Positions 8,528-16,760 of a DNA stretch of 64,000 nucleotides are shown one piece after another. The position numbers and the translations under genes were made by a program. Every line of letters starts with the position of its first letter. The first letter of the stretch is position 1. The stretch lies in NCBI RefSeq assembly GCF_000007205.1, contig NC_005043.1:868001-932000 (forward strand). The letters run 5' to 3'. The notes beneath the pieces are model-generated. The model ran no database searches, was not told the origin of the DNA, and saw nothing but the letters and a program-made list of their open reading frames with translations. This DNA comes from Chlamydia pneumoniae TW-183. GTDB lineage: Bacteria; Chlamydiota; Chlamydiia; Chlamydiales; Chlamydiaceae.

Positions 8528-9095
8528 GAATCTTAAACTCTGTACGGCGATTTTGTTGCCATGCTAGTTCGTTGTGTCCCGAATTTAAAGGATGTTCTTT
8601 TCCGTAGGAAATAGTAGATAGACGATCTGCAGAGATTCCCTGCTTTCGGAGATGCTCTTTAATCGCATTGGCTCGTCGTGCTCCTAAAGCAAGGTTATAG
8701 GATGCAGCTCCACGCTCGTCAGTATGCCCTTCAATGTACAGTGTAGCTTTCGGGTTTTTCTTCATGTAGTGAACCAAGTTCGTGAGAATCGCAAGGTTCT
8801 CTTCACCTTTAATTGTATAGCTGTCTGTAGCAAAGGTGATATTACGAAATGCTGCAACTTGGCTTGACTTGTATTGTTTTTCTTCTTTGGAATCATACTC
8901 ACCGAAGGTAAAATTAGGGTTAAAGTCCTCTTCGGTATAGAGAGGAACAAAGCCAAAAGAAGAAGGCTTTTTTCGTCTTGTATGATGGCATGTATTACAG
9001 GAATCCTCCCAGCCATAATTAGGGGAAAGGCTACATGCTGGCAATGCAAGTAAAGCCAATAAAGTACAAAGTTTCCATAGGGAATGTATATTCAT
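8517..9095 (-). CDS. pal: Peptidoglycan-associated lipoprotein Pal
   Basis: An outer-membrane lipoprotein that binds peptidoglycan and TolB. The lipobox ALPAC puts the acylated Cys at about 21 after a short signal sequence. An OmpA-like domain fills the C-terminal half: NITFATDSYTIK, then LYIEGHTDERGAASYNLALG and GARRANAIKEHL, ending in QNRRTEFKI. The Asp and Arg of the diaminopimelate-binding motif are kept in GHTDERG and NRRTEF. The ATG overlaps the tolB stop by 4 bp (ATGA). The lower-strand neighbour, the LysM protein, overlaps its 3' end. Confidence 0.95.
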   Translation of the reverse strand: MNIHSLWKLCTLLALLALPACSLSPNYGWEDSCNTCHHTRRKKPSSFGFVPLYTEEDFNPNFTFGEYDSKEEKQYKSSQVAAFRNITFATDSYTIKGEENLAILTNLVHYMKKNPKATLYIEGHTDERGAASYNLALGARRANAIKEHLRKQGISADRLSTISYGKEHPLNSGHNELAWQQNRRTEFKIHAR

Positions 9096-10387
9096 AGTGT
9101 TCTCTTTATCGGTTGCTGAGGGAAAGCACCCCAGGAGGGGAACCGTTTTTCTCCTACTCCTATAGCAATTTTGTTAGTTTTTTTGGTGACTAGACTGATT
9201 AAATATAACTCTGATTCTTCAGCATTCCCCGCACTAAAGACAAGATGACGGCTGTCTATAGCCCAAGAAGGACTCTCTTTATTTGTGGGAGACGTAGTGA
9301 GTTGGTAATCCTCTCCAGAGGAGAGATCGTAAATACAAATTTGTCGCACCCCTTTAATTACAGAGCAGAAGGCTATTTTTTTACCATCTGGAGACCATGC
9401 AGGGCAACTGCTATTTCTGTATTTTTTTGTCAGCAAGCGAGGTGCTTGGGGTTCAGGATCGAGGGACATAATATAAAGACGCGGACGGCCGTCTTTGTTC
9501 GATATAAAGACAAGCTGGGATCCTTCAGGGTTGAAGGAGGGATTCCCTTGAGTCCCGAAATTCTCATTAAGGAGGCGACGTGGGCGACCCATAGGTCCTG
9601 AAGTTAGTGAGAACGGTTGAATAAATAAATCAGGATTTCCATACGTATCAGCAACGAAAGCTAAAAGCTTTTTTCTTGGAGAAAACGTAGGCATGAGTTG
9701 GTTGCCTTTTAACGGAAGGACTTTTTTACCTTCAGTGTTCTCTAGGGAACCAAGAAAAATTTTAGGCACACCATACTTATACGAAACATAGAGATAGGGA
9801 AAATTTGATCCCACACCCACCCATTTTGGAGTTATAGAGAGCGAACATTCTGTGGTTAAAGGGGCGAGGTTTTTCCCATCGTAATCTGTAGTCCATAATT
9901 CTCCTTGCTTGAGCTTTTGATCTTTTCCTAAAGAACTTAGAGCAAAAACAATTTTCCCAGCACTGATTCCAGGAATCCCTGTGAGGGCGTAATGAACTGT
10001 ATCAGCAGCGTGATGGATTTTTTGACGATCTACAGAAAGATTTTGAGAAATAGTAAAAGAACATAAGGTTTGAGGAGTTTTTGAAGACTGTAAAAGCACT
10101 ACAGATAGCTGAGGTACATGCAACCGTAAAGATATTGCTAAAGGAGATGACGATTCTTTAGAAGCCGCTGTGGGTTGTAGACAGTCTCCTAGGGCAATGT
10201 CCTTGCAAAATATCTCCGTTAGCGAGCTGAGGTATTTCTGTATTTTTGGATCTTTCGTATCGGTCTGGCAAGAGACCTCAATAGGGAGCGTGATATGTTC
10301 GGAACGGACAACAACTTCTAATTCTTCAGCATAGACTAGCGATGCGAAGCAAAAGAAAAAAACTTGGAAGCATAGTTGCCGTAACAT
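9092..10387 (-). CDS. tolB: Periplasmic beta-propeller TolB of the Tol-Pal system
   Basis: 431 residues with a signal peptide ending near VYAEE, an N-terminal alpha/beta domain (about 20-165), then WD40-like PD40 repeats. Successive blades carry KKLLAFVADTYGNPDLF, GSQLVFISNKDGRPRLY, GKKIAFCSVIKGVRQI and SRHLVFSAGNAEESELY, typical of TolB. It binds Pal and couples it to the TolQRA motor. Its start lies 31 bp after the tolA-like stop, and its stop is coupled to pal. The divergent overlapping frames on the other strand are shadows. Confidence 0.94.
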   Translation of the reverse strand: MLRQLCFQVFFFCFASLVYAEELEVVVRSEHITLPIEVSCQTDTKDPKIQKYLSSLTEIFCKDIALGDCLQPTAASKESSSPLAISLRLHVPQLSVVLLQSSKTPQTLCSFTISQNLSVDRQKIHHAADTVHYALTGIPGISAGKIVFALSSLGKDQKLKQGELWTTDYDGKNLAPLTTECSLSITPKWVGVGSNFPYLYVSYKYGVPKIFLGSLENTEGKKVLPLKGNQLMPTFSPRKKLLAFVADTYGNPDLFIQPFSLTSGPMGRPRRLLNENFGTQGNPSFNPEGSQLVFISNKDGRPRLYIMSLDPEPQAPRLLTKKYRNSSCPAWSPDGKKIAFCSVIKGVRQICIYDLSSGEDYQLTTSPTNKESPSWAIDSRHLVFSAGNAEESELYLISLVTKKTNKIAIGVGEKRFPSWGAFPQQPIKRTL

Positions 10388-10418
10388 GCCGATATCTCCT
10401 CACCCTAGGGATAGAGCG

Positions 10419-11207
10419 TTAGGATTCATTACTGACCAGTTTAATATGAAAAGATATATTTTTCGAGACTTTGTATTTTTCGAGAAATTTTTGAAATGGG
10501 AGTGCTTGAATCCTCTGAGTGAGCAGCTGTTTGTCAGCAGCACTCACCTCAGAGAGAAAACTGCATTCTTGAATCTCTCCATTCGGAGAAAGGACTAATT
10601 TAATACGCACATACCCTTTAGAGGGGAGAGCTATGTGAGTGCGAAATAACTCACATAGCTCGTCTTCTTGAGTTGCTTTAAGTTCTGAGTGCATGGTCAA
10701 TTGGGCTGTAGATGGCCAGGAGATATTTTTGAGAGAAGTTTCACTTTTCTCAATTTTATCTACATGTAGGGAAAGGGCTTGGGCAACTTCGGAGAGTGTT
10801 TGTAGTTGGGTTTTTGATAACTGTGTATTTTTTTTAGTTGTAGAGGGAGGAGGTTTCTCAGTTGCGGTCGTTTTTTTTGCTACAGTAGGGGCTGGTGATG
10901 GTTTAGGAGGTTCTGTTTTTATAACTTTTGGAATGGGTTTTTGTAGAGCCTTCTGGACGTTCTCTTGAGGAGGGCTGCATTTAGCTTGTTTTTGTGGCTG
11001 CGTAGCTACAGAGGGGCGTATCGTTTTAGCTGGATCTACAACTACTGAGGGAGTAGGGACAGGAGGTTTCGGTTGGATAGTGACGAGTTTTTCTTGAAAG
11101 GCTTTGGGTTGTAAACGTTTTTTAGGAAGAGGAGAAGCAAAGACAAGGAGAAGAATCCCCCCATGAATACATGCCGTGATTGCTATATAGGGAAGATACT
11201 TCATCAT
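10419..11207 (-). CDS. TolA/TonB-like energy-transducing protein (CT598-like)
   Basis: 262 residues in the tolA slot of the operon. A single N-terminal helix at about 5-25 contains a His followed ten residues later by Ser (IHGGILLLVFAS), recalling the S-H-x-L-S motif that lets TolA/TonB contact TolQ/ExbB. Residues about 30-130 are a Pro/Lys-rich periplasmic stalk (repeated PKP, KPPP). The C-terminal about 90 residues form a compact domain (GYVRIKLVLSPNGEIQECSF) as in TonB/TolA tails. TolA or TonB cannot be separated on sequence alone, but the flanking tolR and tolB favour TolA function. Its start is 3 bp past the tolR stop. Confidence 0.82.
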   Translation of the reverse strand: MMKYLPYIAITACIHGGILLLVFASPLPKKRLQPKAFQEKLVTIQPKPPVPTPSVVVDPAKTIRPSVATQPQKQAKCSPPQENVQKALQKPIPKVIKTEPPKPSPAPTVAKKTTATEKPPPSTTKKNTQLSKTQLQTLSEVAQALSLHVDKIEKSETSLKNISWPSTAQLTMHSELKATQEDELCELFRTHIALPSKGYVRIKLVLSPNGEIQECSFLSEVSAADKQLLTQRIQALPFQKFLEKYKVSKNISFHIKLVSNES

Positions 11208-11210
11208 AAT

Positions 11211-11618
11211 TCAATTCTGTAGGGCTACGTGAAGTTCGTGAAACCCCGCAGCTTCTATAGCATTCTTTACGTTTTGATATGTCCGAAAGGAGGTTTCTCC
11301 ATCTTGTAGTAATAGGGGGGTCTTTTCAGGATAGGCTTTATGGAGGAGGGTAAGGCGAACAGTGAGCTCTTGTAGTGTGATCGGATGCTCGTTCAAAGTT
11401 AACGAATGGTCCGCAAATACTTTAATTACCGCTATAGAATCGTTTTCGCTGCTCAGCACTTCTTGCTCTTGTGTGCCAGGAGCAAGAGCTATAGAATCCA
11501 GTTTTATTAAGGGAACAGCAACGATAAATGCCATTAAAATGACAAAGACAATATCAATCAACGGCGTTAAGTTCACCAGGGGCTCTTCTTCTATTTCTTC
11601 CGTGAAGCGGTATTTCAT
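11211..11618 (-). CDS. tolR: TolR/ExbD-family motor subunit
   Basis: 135 residues, as usual for TolR/ExbD. The one transmembrane helix at about 18-40 (NLTPLIDIVFVILMAFIV) keeps the essential Asp that carries protons. The periplasmic tail ends with an amphipathic segment (AIEAAGFHELHVAL). The start overlaps the tolQ stop by 4 bp, and the stop is 3 bp before the tolA-like gene, so translation is tightly coupled. Confidence 0.92.
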   Translation of the reverse strand: MKYRFTEEIEEEPLVNLTPLIDIVFVILMAFIVAVPLIKLDSIALAPGTQEQEVLSSENDSIAVIKVFADHSLTLNEHPITLQELTVRLTLLHKAYPEKTPLLLQDGETSFRTYQNVKNAIEAAGFHELHVALQN

Positions 11619-12313
11619 AAGTTTGTATTGCGGTATTTGACTTCTATAGAATTCAGTAGTAAATATGCTGTCTGCTCTATCTCAGAAATCAATTCCGAAG
11701 AATGTGCTTTAAGATAGTTAAAAGCGATCAGTGAGGGTATAGCAACAAAGAGTCCTATAATCGTCGTTCCCAGGGCTGTGGCGAGTCCTTCCATAATGGC
11801 TGAGTTTCCACTGCTTCCCGAGCTAATGTGGGTAAAAGCGACTAAAATTCCCCATACTGTACCTAAAAGTCCTAGAAAAGGAGCTAAGCTGATCGTTGTC
11901 GCCGGAATAAAGCTGTTTTTATGTAAAAGAGCTTTATATTTCGGCATGATGGCTCCCAGGAGCGTCTCCAAAGATTGGATATCTTCAGAAGAAAGGATGG
12001 GACCTCGATCTGGAGCCGATTGCCGATTTTTATCTAAGAGCTCCAAAGTTCCCCGTTTTATAGTAAAATACAAGTCCGCAAAGGGGCTGAGCTCTGGATG
12101 GATATCCAGAGACAGAGGTGCGTGACGGTTTTTAATTAAGAAATCTTTAAGAGACTTTCCTGCTTTTAAAAAATTTTTTTGAATGGCAAGCTTTTGATGT
12201 AGTACTGTCCAAGTACACACAGAAAGAATAAGAAGACAAAAGAATATACTTTTACCAAAAAAATCTGCTTCCGTGTAGGCCTGAATGATGGGGTTATGAG
12301 AGAAGTGTACCAT
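11615..12313 (-). CDS. tolQ: TolQ/ExbB-family motor subunit
   Basis: 232 residues with three membrane helices: about 22-40 (SIFFCLLILSVCTWTVL), about 140-165 (ISLAPFLGLLGTVWGILVAF) and about 180-210 (LATALGTTIIGLFVAIPSLI). The last two contain the family hallmarks G-L-L-G-T-V-x-G and A-L-x-T-T-x-x-G-L, which line the proton path. It is the first gene of the Tol-Pal operon. A candidate promoter lies about 46 bp upstream. Confidence 0.94.
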   Translation of the reverse strand: MVHFSHNPIIQAYTEADFFGKSIFFCLLILSVCTWTVLHQKLAIQKNFLKAGKSLKDFLIKNRHAPLSLDIHPELSPFADLYFTIKRGTLELLDKNRQSAPDRGPILSSEDIQSLETLLGAIMPKYKALLHKNSFIPATTISLAPFLGLLGTVWGILVAFTHISSGSSGNSAIMEGLATALGTTIIGLFVAIPSLIAFNYLKAHSSELISEIEQTAYLLLNSIEVKYRNTNL

Positions 12314-12358
12314 GGAATAAAAATCTTTATTTACAGAGAGTGTCTCAAAGTAAAGATG

Positions 12359-12387
12359 ATCCTAACAAATTTTCGTTATAGAGCCAA
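12359..12387 (-). promoter_or_regulatory. Predicted promoter of the tol-pal operon
   Basis: Read on the minus strand: TTGGCT, a 17-bp spacer and TAGGAT, ending 46 bp ahead of the tolQ ATG. The match is moderate. It shares the 160-bp divergent gap with dsbD, for which only an isolated TATAAT (12435-12440, plus strand) without a good -35 can be seen. Confidence 0.38.
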
Positions 12388-12473
12388 GCGGGTTTTGTAA
12401 AGAAGATTTATAAAATGGAATATAAAAATTAATGTATAATTAGTAACTTGATTTATAAAATCACGGTGTTATT

Positions 12474-14618
12474 TTGAATAAATTCAAAACATATTTACAA
12501 ACCGCATTGATAGCACCTTTCTTTTCTTTCCCAGCGTTATCTGGAAGTTTTTCCTCTATCCAGGCGGAAGAAATTACACAACAAGTGAATCATCCAGGTG
12601 CAGAACTCCTTTCTGAGGGTAGCTACATCCCTGGACTACAGACATTCCGATTGGGGATCAAGATTACAGCTTCCAAAGGGAGCCATATCTACTGGAAGAA
12701 TCCCGGAGAAATTGGAAGTCCTCTCAAAATTTCTTGGCAGTTGCCGAAAGGTTTCGTGGTTGAAGAAGAGCATTGGCCTACCCCCAAAGTATTTGAGGAA
12801 GAGGGCACTACATTTTTTGGATATGAAGATTCCGCTCTTATTGTCGCAGATGTCCGTGCTCCTGAAGGATACACTCCTGGTCAGGAGGTCGAATTACGAG
12901 CTCAGGTCGAATGGCTAGCTTGTGGAGATAGTTGCTTGCCCGGGAACGTCGATCTAAAATTGACACTGCCCTACGAAGAGAAGGAGCCTTCTCTTTATCC
13001 TGATACACACGCAGAATTTACTAAAACGCTGCATGCGCAACCTCGTGTTTTAGAAAATGATCACTCTGTTCAAGTGGCGCAAGGAAAAGGAAATGAGATC
13101 ATTTTAAATATCTCTAAGAAGATCAACGCTACGAAAGCATGGTTTGTTTCTGAAAAAGCCGATAAGCTTTTTGCTTATGCAGAGACCTCTTATAGCGGGG
13201 GAACAGGAACTGCATGGAGATTAAAAGTAAAAAATCTCTCCGGAGTTCAGAAGAATGAGAAGCTTCATGGGATACTGCTGTTAGCCGACCACACAGGTCG
13301 TCCCGTAGAATCACTCACCATTCATAGTGAAGTTCTTGGTCAAACAGGATCTGCTGTAGCAGGACTGTCACAATATATCACAATTTTGATCATGGCCTTT
13401 CTCGGCGGGGTCTTGTTGAATATTATGCCTTGTGTGCTTCCTTTAGTGACCCTGAAGGTCTACGGTTTAATAAAATCTGCTGGAGAGCACCGCTCTTCTG
13501 TAATTGCCAATGGCTTATGGTTTACTTTAGGGGTTGTAGGATGTTTCTGGGGATTGGCAGGTGTTGCCTTTATACTTAAGGTTTTAGGTCACAATATCGG
13601 CTGGGGCTTCCAACTCCAAGAGCCTATGTTTGTTGCCACATTGATCATAGTATTCTTCTTATTTGCTTTAAGTTCTCTAGGGCTTTTTGAAATGGGGACC
13701 ATGTTTGCAAACCTAGGAGGGAAGTTACAATCTTCAGAGATGAAGAGCTCTAATAATAAAGCTGTAGGGGCCTTTTTTAATGGTATTTTAGCTACGCTAG
13801 TCACGACTCCTTGTACAGGACCCTTCTTAGGTTCCGTATTGGGATTAGTCATGTCTTTATCTTTCCTGCAGCAGCTCTTGATTTTTACTGCGATAGGCCT
13901 GGGGATGGCTTCACCTTACCTAGTCTTTTCTGTATTTCCAAAAATGTTGTCCGTACTTCCTAAGCCTGGGGGATGGATGAGCACCTTCAAACAGCTAACA
14001 GGATTTATGTTGTTAGTAACGGTAACTTGGTTGGTATGGATTTTTGGTTCTGAAACAAGTACAACTTCTGTTGTTGTTCTCCTTGGAGGACTGTGGCTTG
14101 CAGGATTAGGAGCTTGGATTTTAGGACGTTGGGGAACCCCCGTCTCTCCTAAAAAACAACGTGTTTGTGCTTCTTTATTGTTCTTTGCATTCCTAGGTGG
14201 AGCCATCTCTGTAAGTGGTTTAGCTTCTCATTACTTTGCTGAACCTCAGCAGACAGTCAGTGTGAACGAAGATAGTTTATGGCAGCCTTTTTCCTTAGAG
14301 AAGCTTGCCCAATTGCGAGCCCAAGGTCGTCCTGTTTTTGTGAACTTCACGGCTAAGTGGTGCTTGACTTGTCAGATGAACAAGCCTGTTTTGTATGGTG
14401 ATGCTGTGCAAAAGATGTTCGAAACTCATGGAATTGTGACTTTAGAGGCAGATTGGACCCGTAAGGATCCAGGGATTACAGAGGAGCTTGCTCGGTTAGG
14501 TCGCGCAAGTGTCCCTTCGTATGTCTACTATCCTGGAGATAACTCTGCACCTGTCGTACTTCCAGAAAAGATTACACAAAATCTTTTAGAAGACGTCGTA
14601 AGTCGATTTGTAAGGTAG
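12474..14618 (+). CDS. dsbD: Thiol:disulfide interchange protein DsbD
   Basis: It carries electrons from cytosolic thioredoxin across the inner membrane to keep periplasmic thiols reduced. This matters in chlamydiae because the outer membrane is disulfide cross-linked. 714 residues comprise a signal peptide, an N-terminal sensor domain (ECGDSC-like ACGDSCLPG near 160), eight or so membrane helices with paired Cys in NIMPCVLPLV and TTPCTGPFLG, and a C-terminal thioredoxin domain with FTAKWCLTCQ. The start is TTG at 12474; the next in-frame ATG is hundreds of codons inside, so TTG is required. TATAAT at 12435-12440 may be its -10 element. Confidence 0.93.
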   Translation: MNKFKTYLQTALIAPFFSFPALSGSFSSIQAEEITQQVNHPGAELLSEGSYIPGLQTFRLGIKITASKGSHIYWKNPGEIGSPLKISWQLPKGFVVEEEHWPTPKVFEEEGTTFFGYEDSALIVADVRAPEGYTPGQEVELRAQVEWLACGDSCLPGNVDLKLTLPYEEKEPSLYPDTHAEFTKTLHAQPRVLENDHSVQVAQGKGNEIILNISKKINATKAWFVSEKADKLFAYAETSYSGGTGTAWRLKVKNLSGVQKNEKLHGILLLADHTGRPVESLTIHSEVLGQTGSAVAGLSQYITILIMAFLGGVLLNIMPCVLPLVTLKVYGLIKSAGEHRSSVIANGLWFTLGVVGCFWGLAGVAFILKVLGHNIGWGFQLQEPMFVATLIIVFFLFALSSLGLFEMGTMFANLGGKLQSSEMKSSNNKAVGAFFNGILATLVTTPCTGPFLGSVLGLVMSLSFLQQLLIFTAIGLGMASPYLVFSVFPKMLSVLPKPGGWMSTFKQLTGFMLLVTVTWLVWIFGSETSTTSVVVLLGGLWLAGLGAWILGRWGTPVSPKKQRVCASLLFFAFLGGAISVSGLASHYFAEPQQTVSVNEDSLWQPFSLEKLAQLRAQGRPVFVNFTAKWCLTCQMNKPVLYGDAVQKMFETHGIVTLEADWTRKDPGITEELARLGRASVPSYVYYPGDNSAPVVLPEKITQNLLEDVVSRFVR

Positions 14619-14940
14619 CTGTTAAGTGTAGAACCAACACAAGCATTCGTAGGTGGAATCATCCACGAGGTACCTTAAAAATTGTTAGGGCAGCATATGC
14701 TGCCCTTTTTATTTGTAACAAGAATACCAAAGTTCACCTGCCTTTAAAAGCAGAGCCGCTTCAATCTTGTGTAGAATCTTGAGTCTGGGGAGCTTAAATT
14801 TTCCTTAGTAGGACAGAGTCTCGGGAGTTCGCTGTGTTTTAAGGATTCTTCTTTAGTGAAGATATTTTCAAGAGAATGTATTCTATAGGGAATTCTTGCC
14901 CTGAATGTTCTACGACTTTGCTTAAACTAGGAGACAACCC
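14619..14940 (+). other. 322-bp intergenic region between dsbD and tatD
   Basis: It holds a strong rho-independent terminator for dsbD at 14688-14713. The remaining about 225 bp up to tatD show no credible ORF. A GGAGA ribosome site lies just before the GTG of tatD. No convincing -35/-10 pair was found by eye, although a tatD promoter must lie here if the terminator is effective. Confidence 0.6.
14688..14713 (+). terminator. Rho-independent terminator after dsbD
   Basis: GGGCAGCATATGCTGCCC (14688-14705) is a perfect 18-nt palindrome followed by TTTTTATT. It is 70 bp past the dsbD stop. Confidence 0.85.
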
Positions 14941-15726
14941 GTGGATTTGGCTGATGCTCATGTTCATCTTTCTGATGATGCTTTTGAAGAAGATATTAAC
15001 AGCGTATTACAGCGCGCTCAAGATTCTGGAGTGTCACTAGTTGTTAATGTAACCACAACAGAAAAGGAATTAAATCGCTCGTTTGCGTATGCCGAACGTT
15101 TTCCTAAAATTCGATTTTGCCATGTTGGAGGGACTCCCCCTCAAGATGTAGATCAGGATATCGAAGAAGACTACAGGAATTTTCATGCTGCAGCACATAG
15201 TAAGAAACTCGCCGCAATCGGAGAGGTCGGTTTAGATTATTGCTTTGCCACGGAAGAGGGAATAGCAAGGCAGAAAGAGGTTCTCCAACGCTATTTGGCT
15301 TTATCTTTAGAATGCGAACTCCCACTTGTAGTGCATTGTCGAGGTGCTTTTAACGATTTTTTCCGTATGCTAGACCAATACTACCATAACGATCCACGTT
15401 CACGTCCAGGGATGCTGCATTGCTTTACAGGAACCTTGGAAGAAGCTCAGGAACTGATCTCTCGGGGATGGTTTATTTCTATAAGTGGGATCGTGACTTT
15501 TAAAAATGCTCAAGATTTGCGAGATCTGGTTGTAGAACTTCCTCTTGAGCATCTTTTAATAGAGACGGATGCGCCTTTTCTGGCTCCTGTACCTTATCGG
15601 GGAAAGAAAAATGAGCCTGCACATGTGCTCCATACGATCAACGCCGTTGCCAATGTAAAAGGGATGTTCCCACAAGAGCTTGCAGCTCTTGCTTACAAGA
15701 ACGTCTTACGCTTTCTGCACGGTTAA
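14941..15726 (+). CDS. tatD: TatD-family metal-dependent DNase/hydrolase
   Basis: 261 residues of TIM-barrel amidohydrolase type. The metal ligands appear in order: DAHVHLSD at the N-terminus, IGEVGLDY at about 98, VVHCRG at about 128, LHCFTG at about 160 and ETDAPFL at about 207. TatD proteins act as 3'-5' exonucleases in repair and DNA turnover; the exact substrate here is not shown. The start is GTG (14941) with TAGGAGA 8 bp upstream. A hairpin follows the stop. Confidence 0.9.
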   Translation: MDLADAHVHLSDDAFEEDINSVLQRAQDSGVSLVVNVTTTEKELNRSFAYAERFPKIRFCHVGGTPPQDVDQDIEEDYRNFHAAAHSKKLAAIGEVGLDYCFATEEGIARQKEVLQRYLALSLECELPLVVHCRGAFNDFFRMLDQYYHNDPRSRPGMLHCFTGTLEEAQELISRGWFISISGIVTFKNAQDLRDLVVELPLEHLLIETDAPFLAPVPYRGKKNEPAHVLHTINAVANVKGMFPQELAALAYKNVLRFLHG

Positions 15727-15730
15727 TTTG

Positions 15731-15765
15731 ATGGAGTTCATAGAACTCCATAACCTTTCTATTTT
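15731..15765 (+). terminator. Probable terminator after tatD
   Basis: ATGGAGTTC (15731-15739), a 3-nt loop and GAACTCCAT (15743-15751) make a perfect 9-bp stem five bases past the stop. A T-rich tail (CTTTCTATTTT) follows. Confidence 0.6.
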
Positions 15766-15863
15766 GTCATATAAGCTTCTGTTTCTTATGAAAAATTACT
15801 TTCCATAATTTTATTCTAGCCTCTATCTTGAGTTGAACTTAAAGTTTAGTAAAAAGTCTTAGA

Positions 15864-16757
15864 ATGTCACGACATGAAATCTGCCCAGAAGTGTCACACA
15901 AGAAAGGCAAGTATTATAGCACCTTTATCTTCCGTTGTATTCACTCCTTAGCGGGTATAGCGTTTACTTTTTTCCTATGTGAACACCTATTTACGAACAT
16001 GCTAGCTTCTTCTTACTTTTCCCAGGGGAAGGGTTTCGTTGCTATGGTCAATGGTTTTCATAAGATCCCAGGGCTGAAAATTATTGAAGTGGCGGGTTTA
16101 GTCCTTCCTTTTCTCTGTCATGCGATTATCGGCATCGTATATCTCTTTCAAGGAAAAAGTAATTGTTATTCTGGTGACGGAAGTCGACCTCATTTGCGTT
16201 ATGCTAAAAATTATAGCTATACGTGGCAAAGGTGGACTGCCTGGATTTTACTCTTTGGAATTGCTTTCCACGTTGTGCATTTGCGTTTTATCCGTTATCC
16301 AGTCCATGTTGATATCCATGGAACTACCTATTATGCTGTAGACATTCAACCTTCTCGCTATGACGTGATTGTTAGAGGGACTAAAGGCTTTTTAACTTTG
16401 AATCTTCCCAATACAGAAGCTTCGAGTATCGAGGTGTCTCGTCATGATTTAGGTGGTGCTGATGCTGCGTTATTGTCGGAGAGGAACTCCTATTTATTGA
16501 CTCCAAGTGCAGGTACCGCATTTCTTTATGTAGTTCGTGATGCCTTGGGATCACTATTCATAGCTCTTCTCTATACTATTTTGGTCATTGCTGCAGCATT
16601 TCATGGGTTTAATGGGTTGTGGACCTTTTGTTGTCGTTGGGGTGTCGTTGTTTCTCTGAGGATGCAAGGGGTATTGAGGATAGTATGTTACCTCGCTATG
16701 ACTGTTGTGACTTTCATGGGAGTGAGTGCGGTTTGGAATTTGTATAGTGTGGCATAG
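15864..16757 (+). CDS. sdhC: Succinate dehydrogenase cytochrome b558 subunit
   Basis: Membrane anchor and haem subunit of complex II, transferring electrons from SdhB to quinone. 297 residues with about five hydrophobic helices, including HSLAGIAFTFFLCEHLF, IIEVAGLVLPFLCHAIIGIV, WILLFGIAFHVVHL, ALLYTILVIAAAFHGFNGLW and a last helix near the C-terminus. Each of the first four contains a His suited to haem ligation. This is the single long b-type anchor of the Bacillus/epsilon type, not the SdhC+SdhD pair of E. coli. The sdhA start follows 3 bp after the stop. Confidence 0.88.
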   Translation: MSRHEICPEVSHKKGKYYSTFIFRCIHSLAGIAFTFFLCEHLFTNMLASSYFSQGKGFVAMVNGFHKIPGLKIIEVAGLVLPFLCHAIIGIVYLFQGKSNCYSGDGSRPHLRYAKNYSYTWQRWTAWILLFGIAFHVVHLRFIRYPVHVDIHGTTYYAVDIQPSRYDVIVRGTKGFLTLNLPNTEASSIEVSRHDLGGADAALLSERNSYLLTPSAGTAFLYVVRDALGSLFIALLYTILVIAAAFHGFNGLWTFCCRWGVVVSLRMQGVLRIVCYLAMTVVTFMGVSAVWNLYSVA

Positions 16758-16760
16758 CAA

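Noticed and set aside
9245-9601. 118-codon plus-strand ORF opposite tolB
   Set aside because: It lies wholly inside the conserved TolB propeller and shows no protein-like features.
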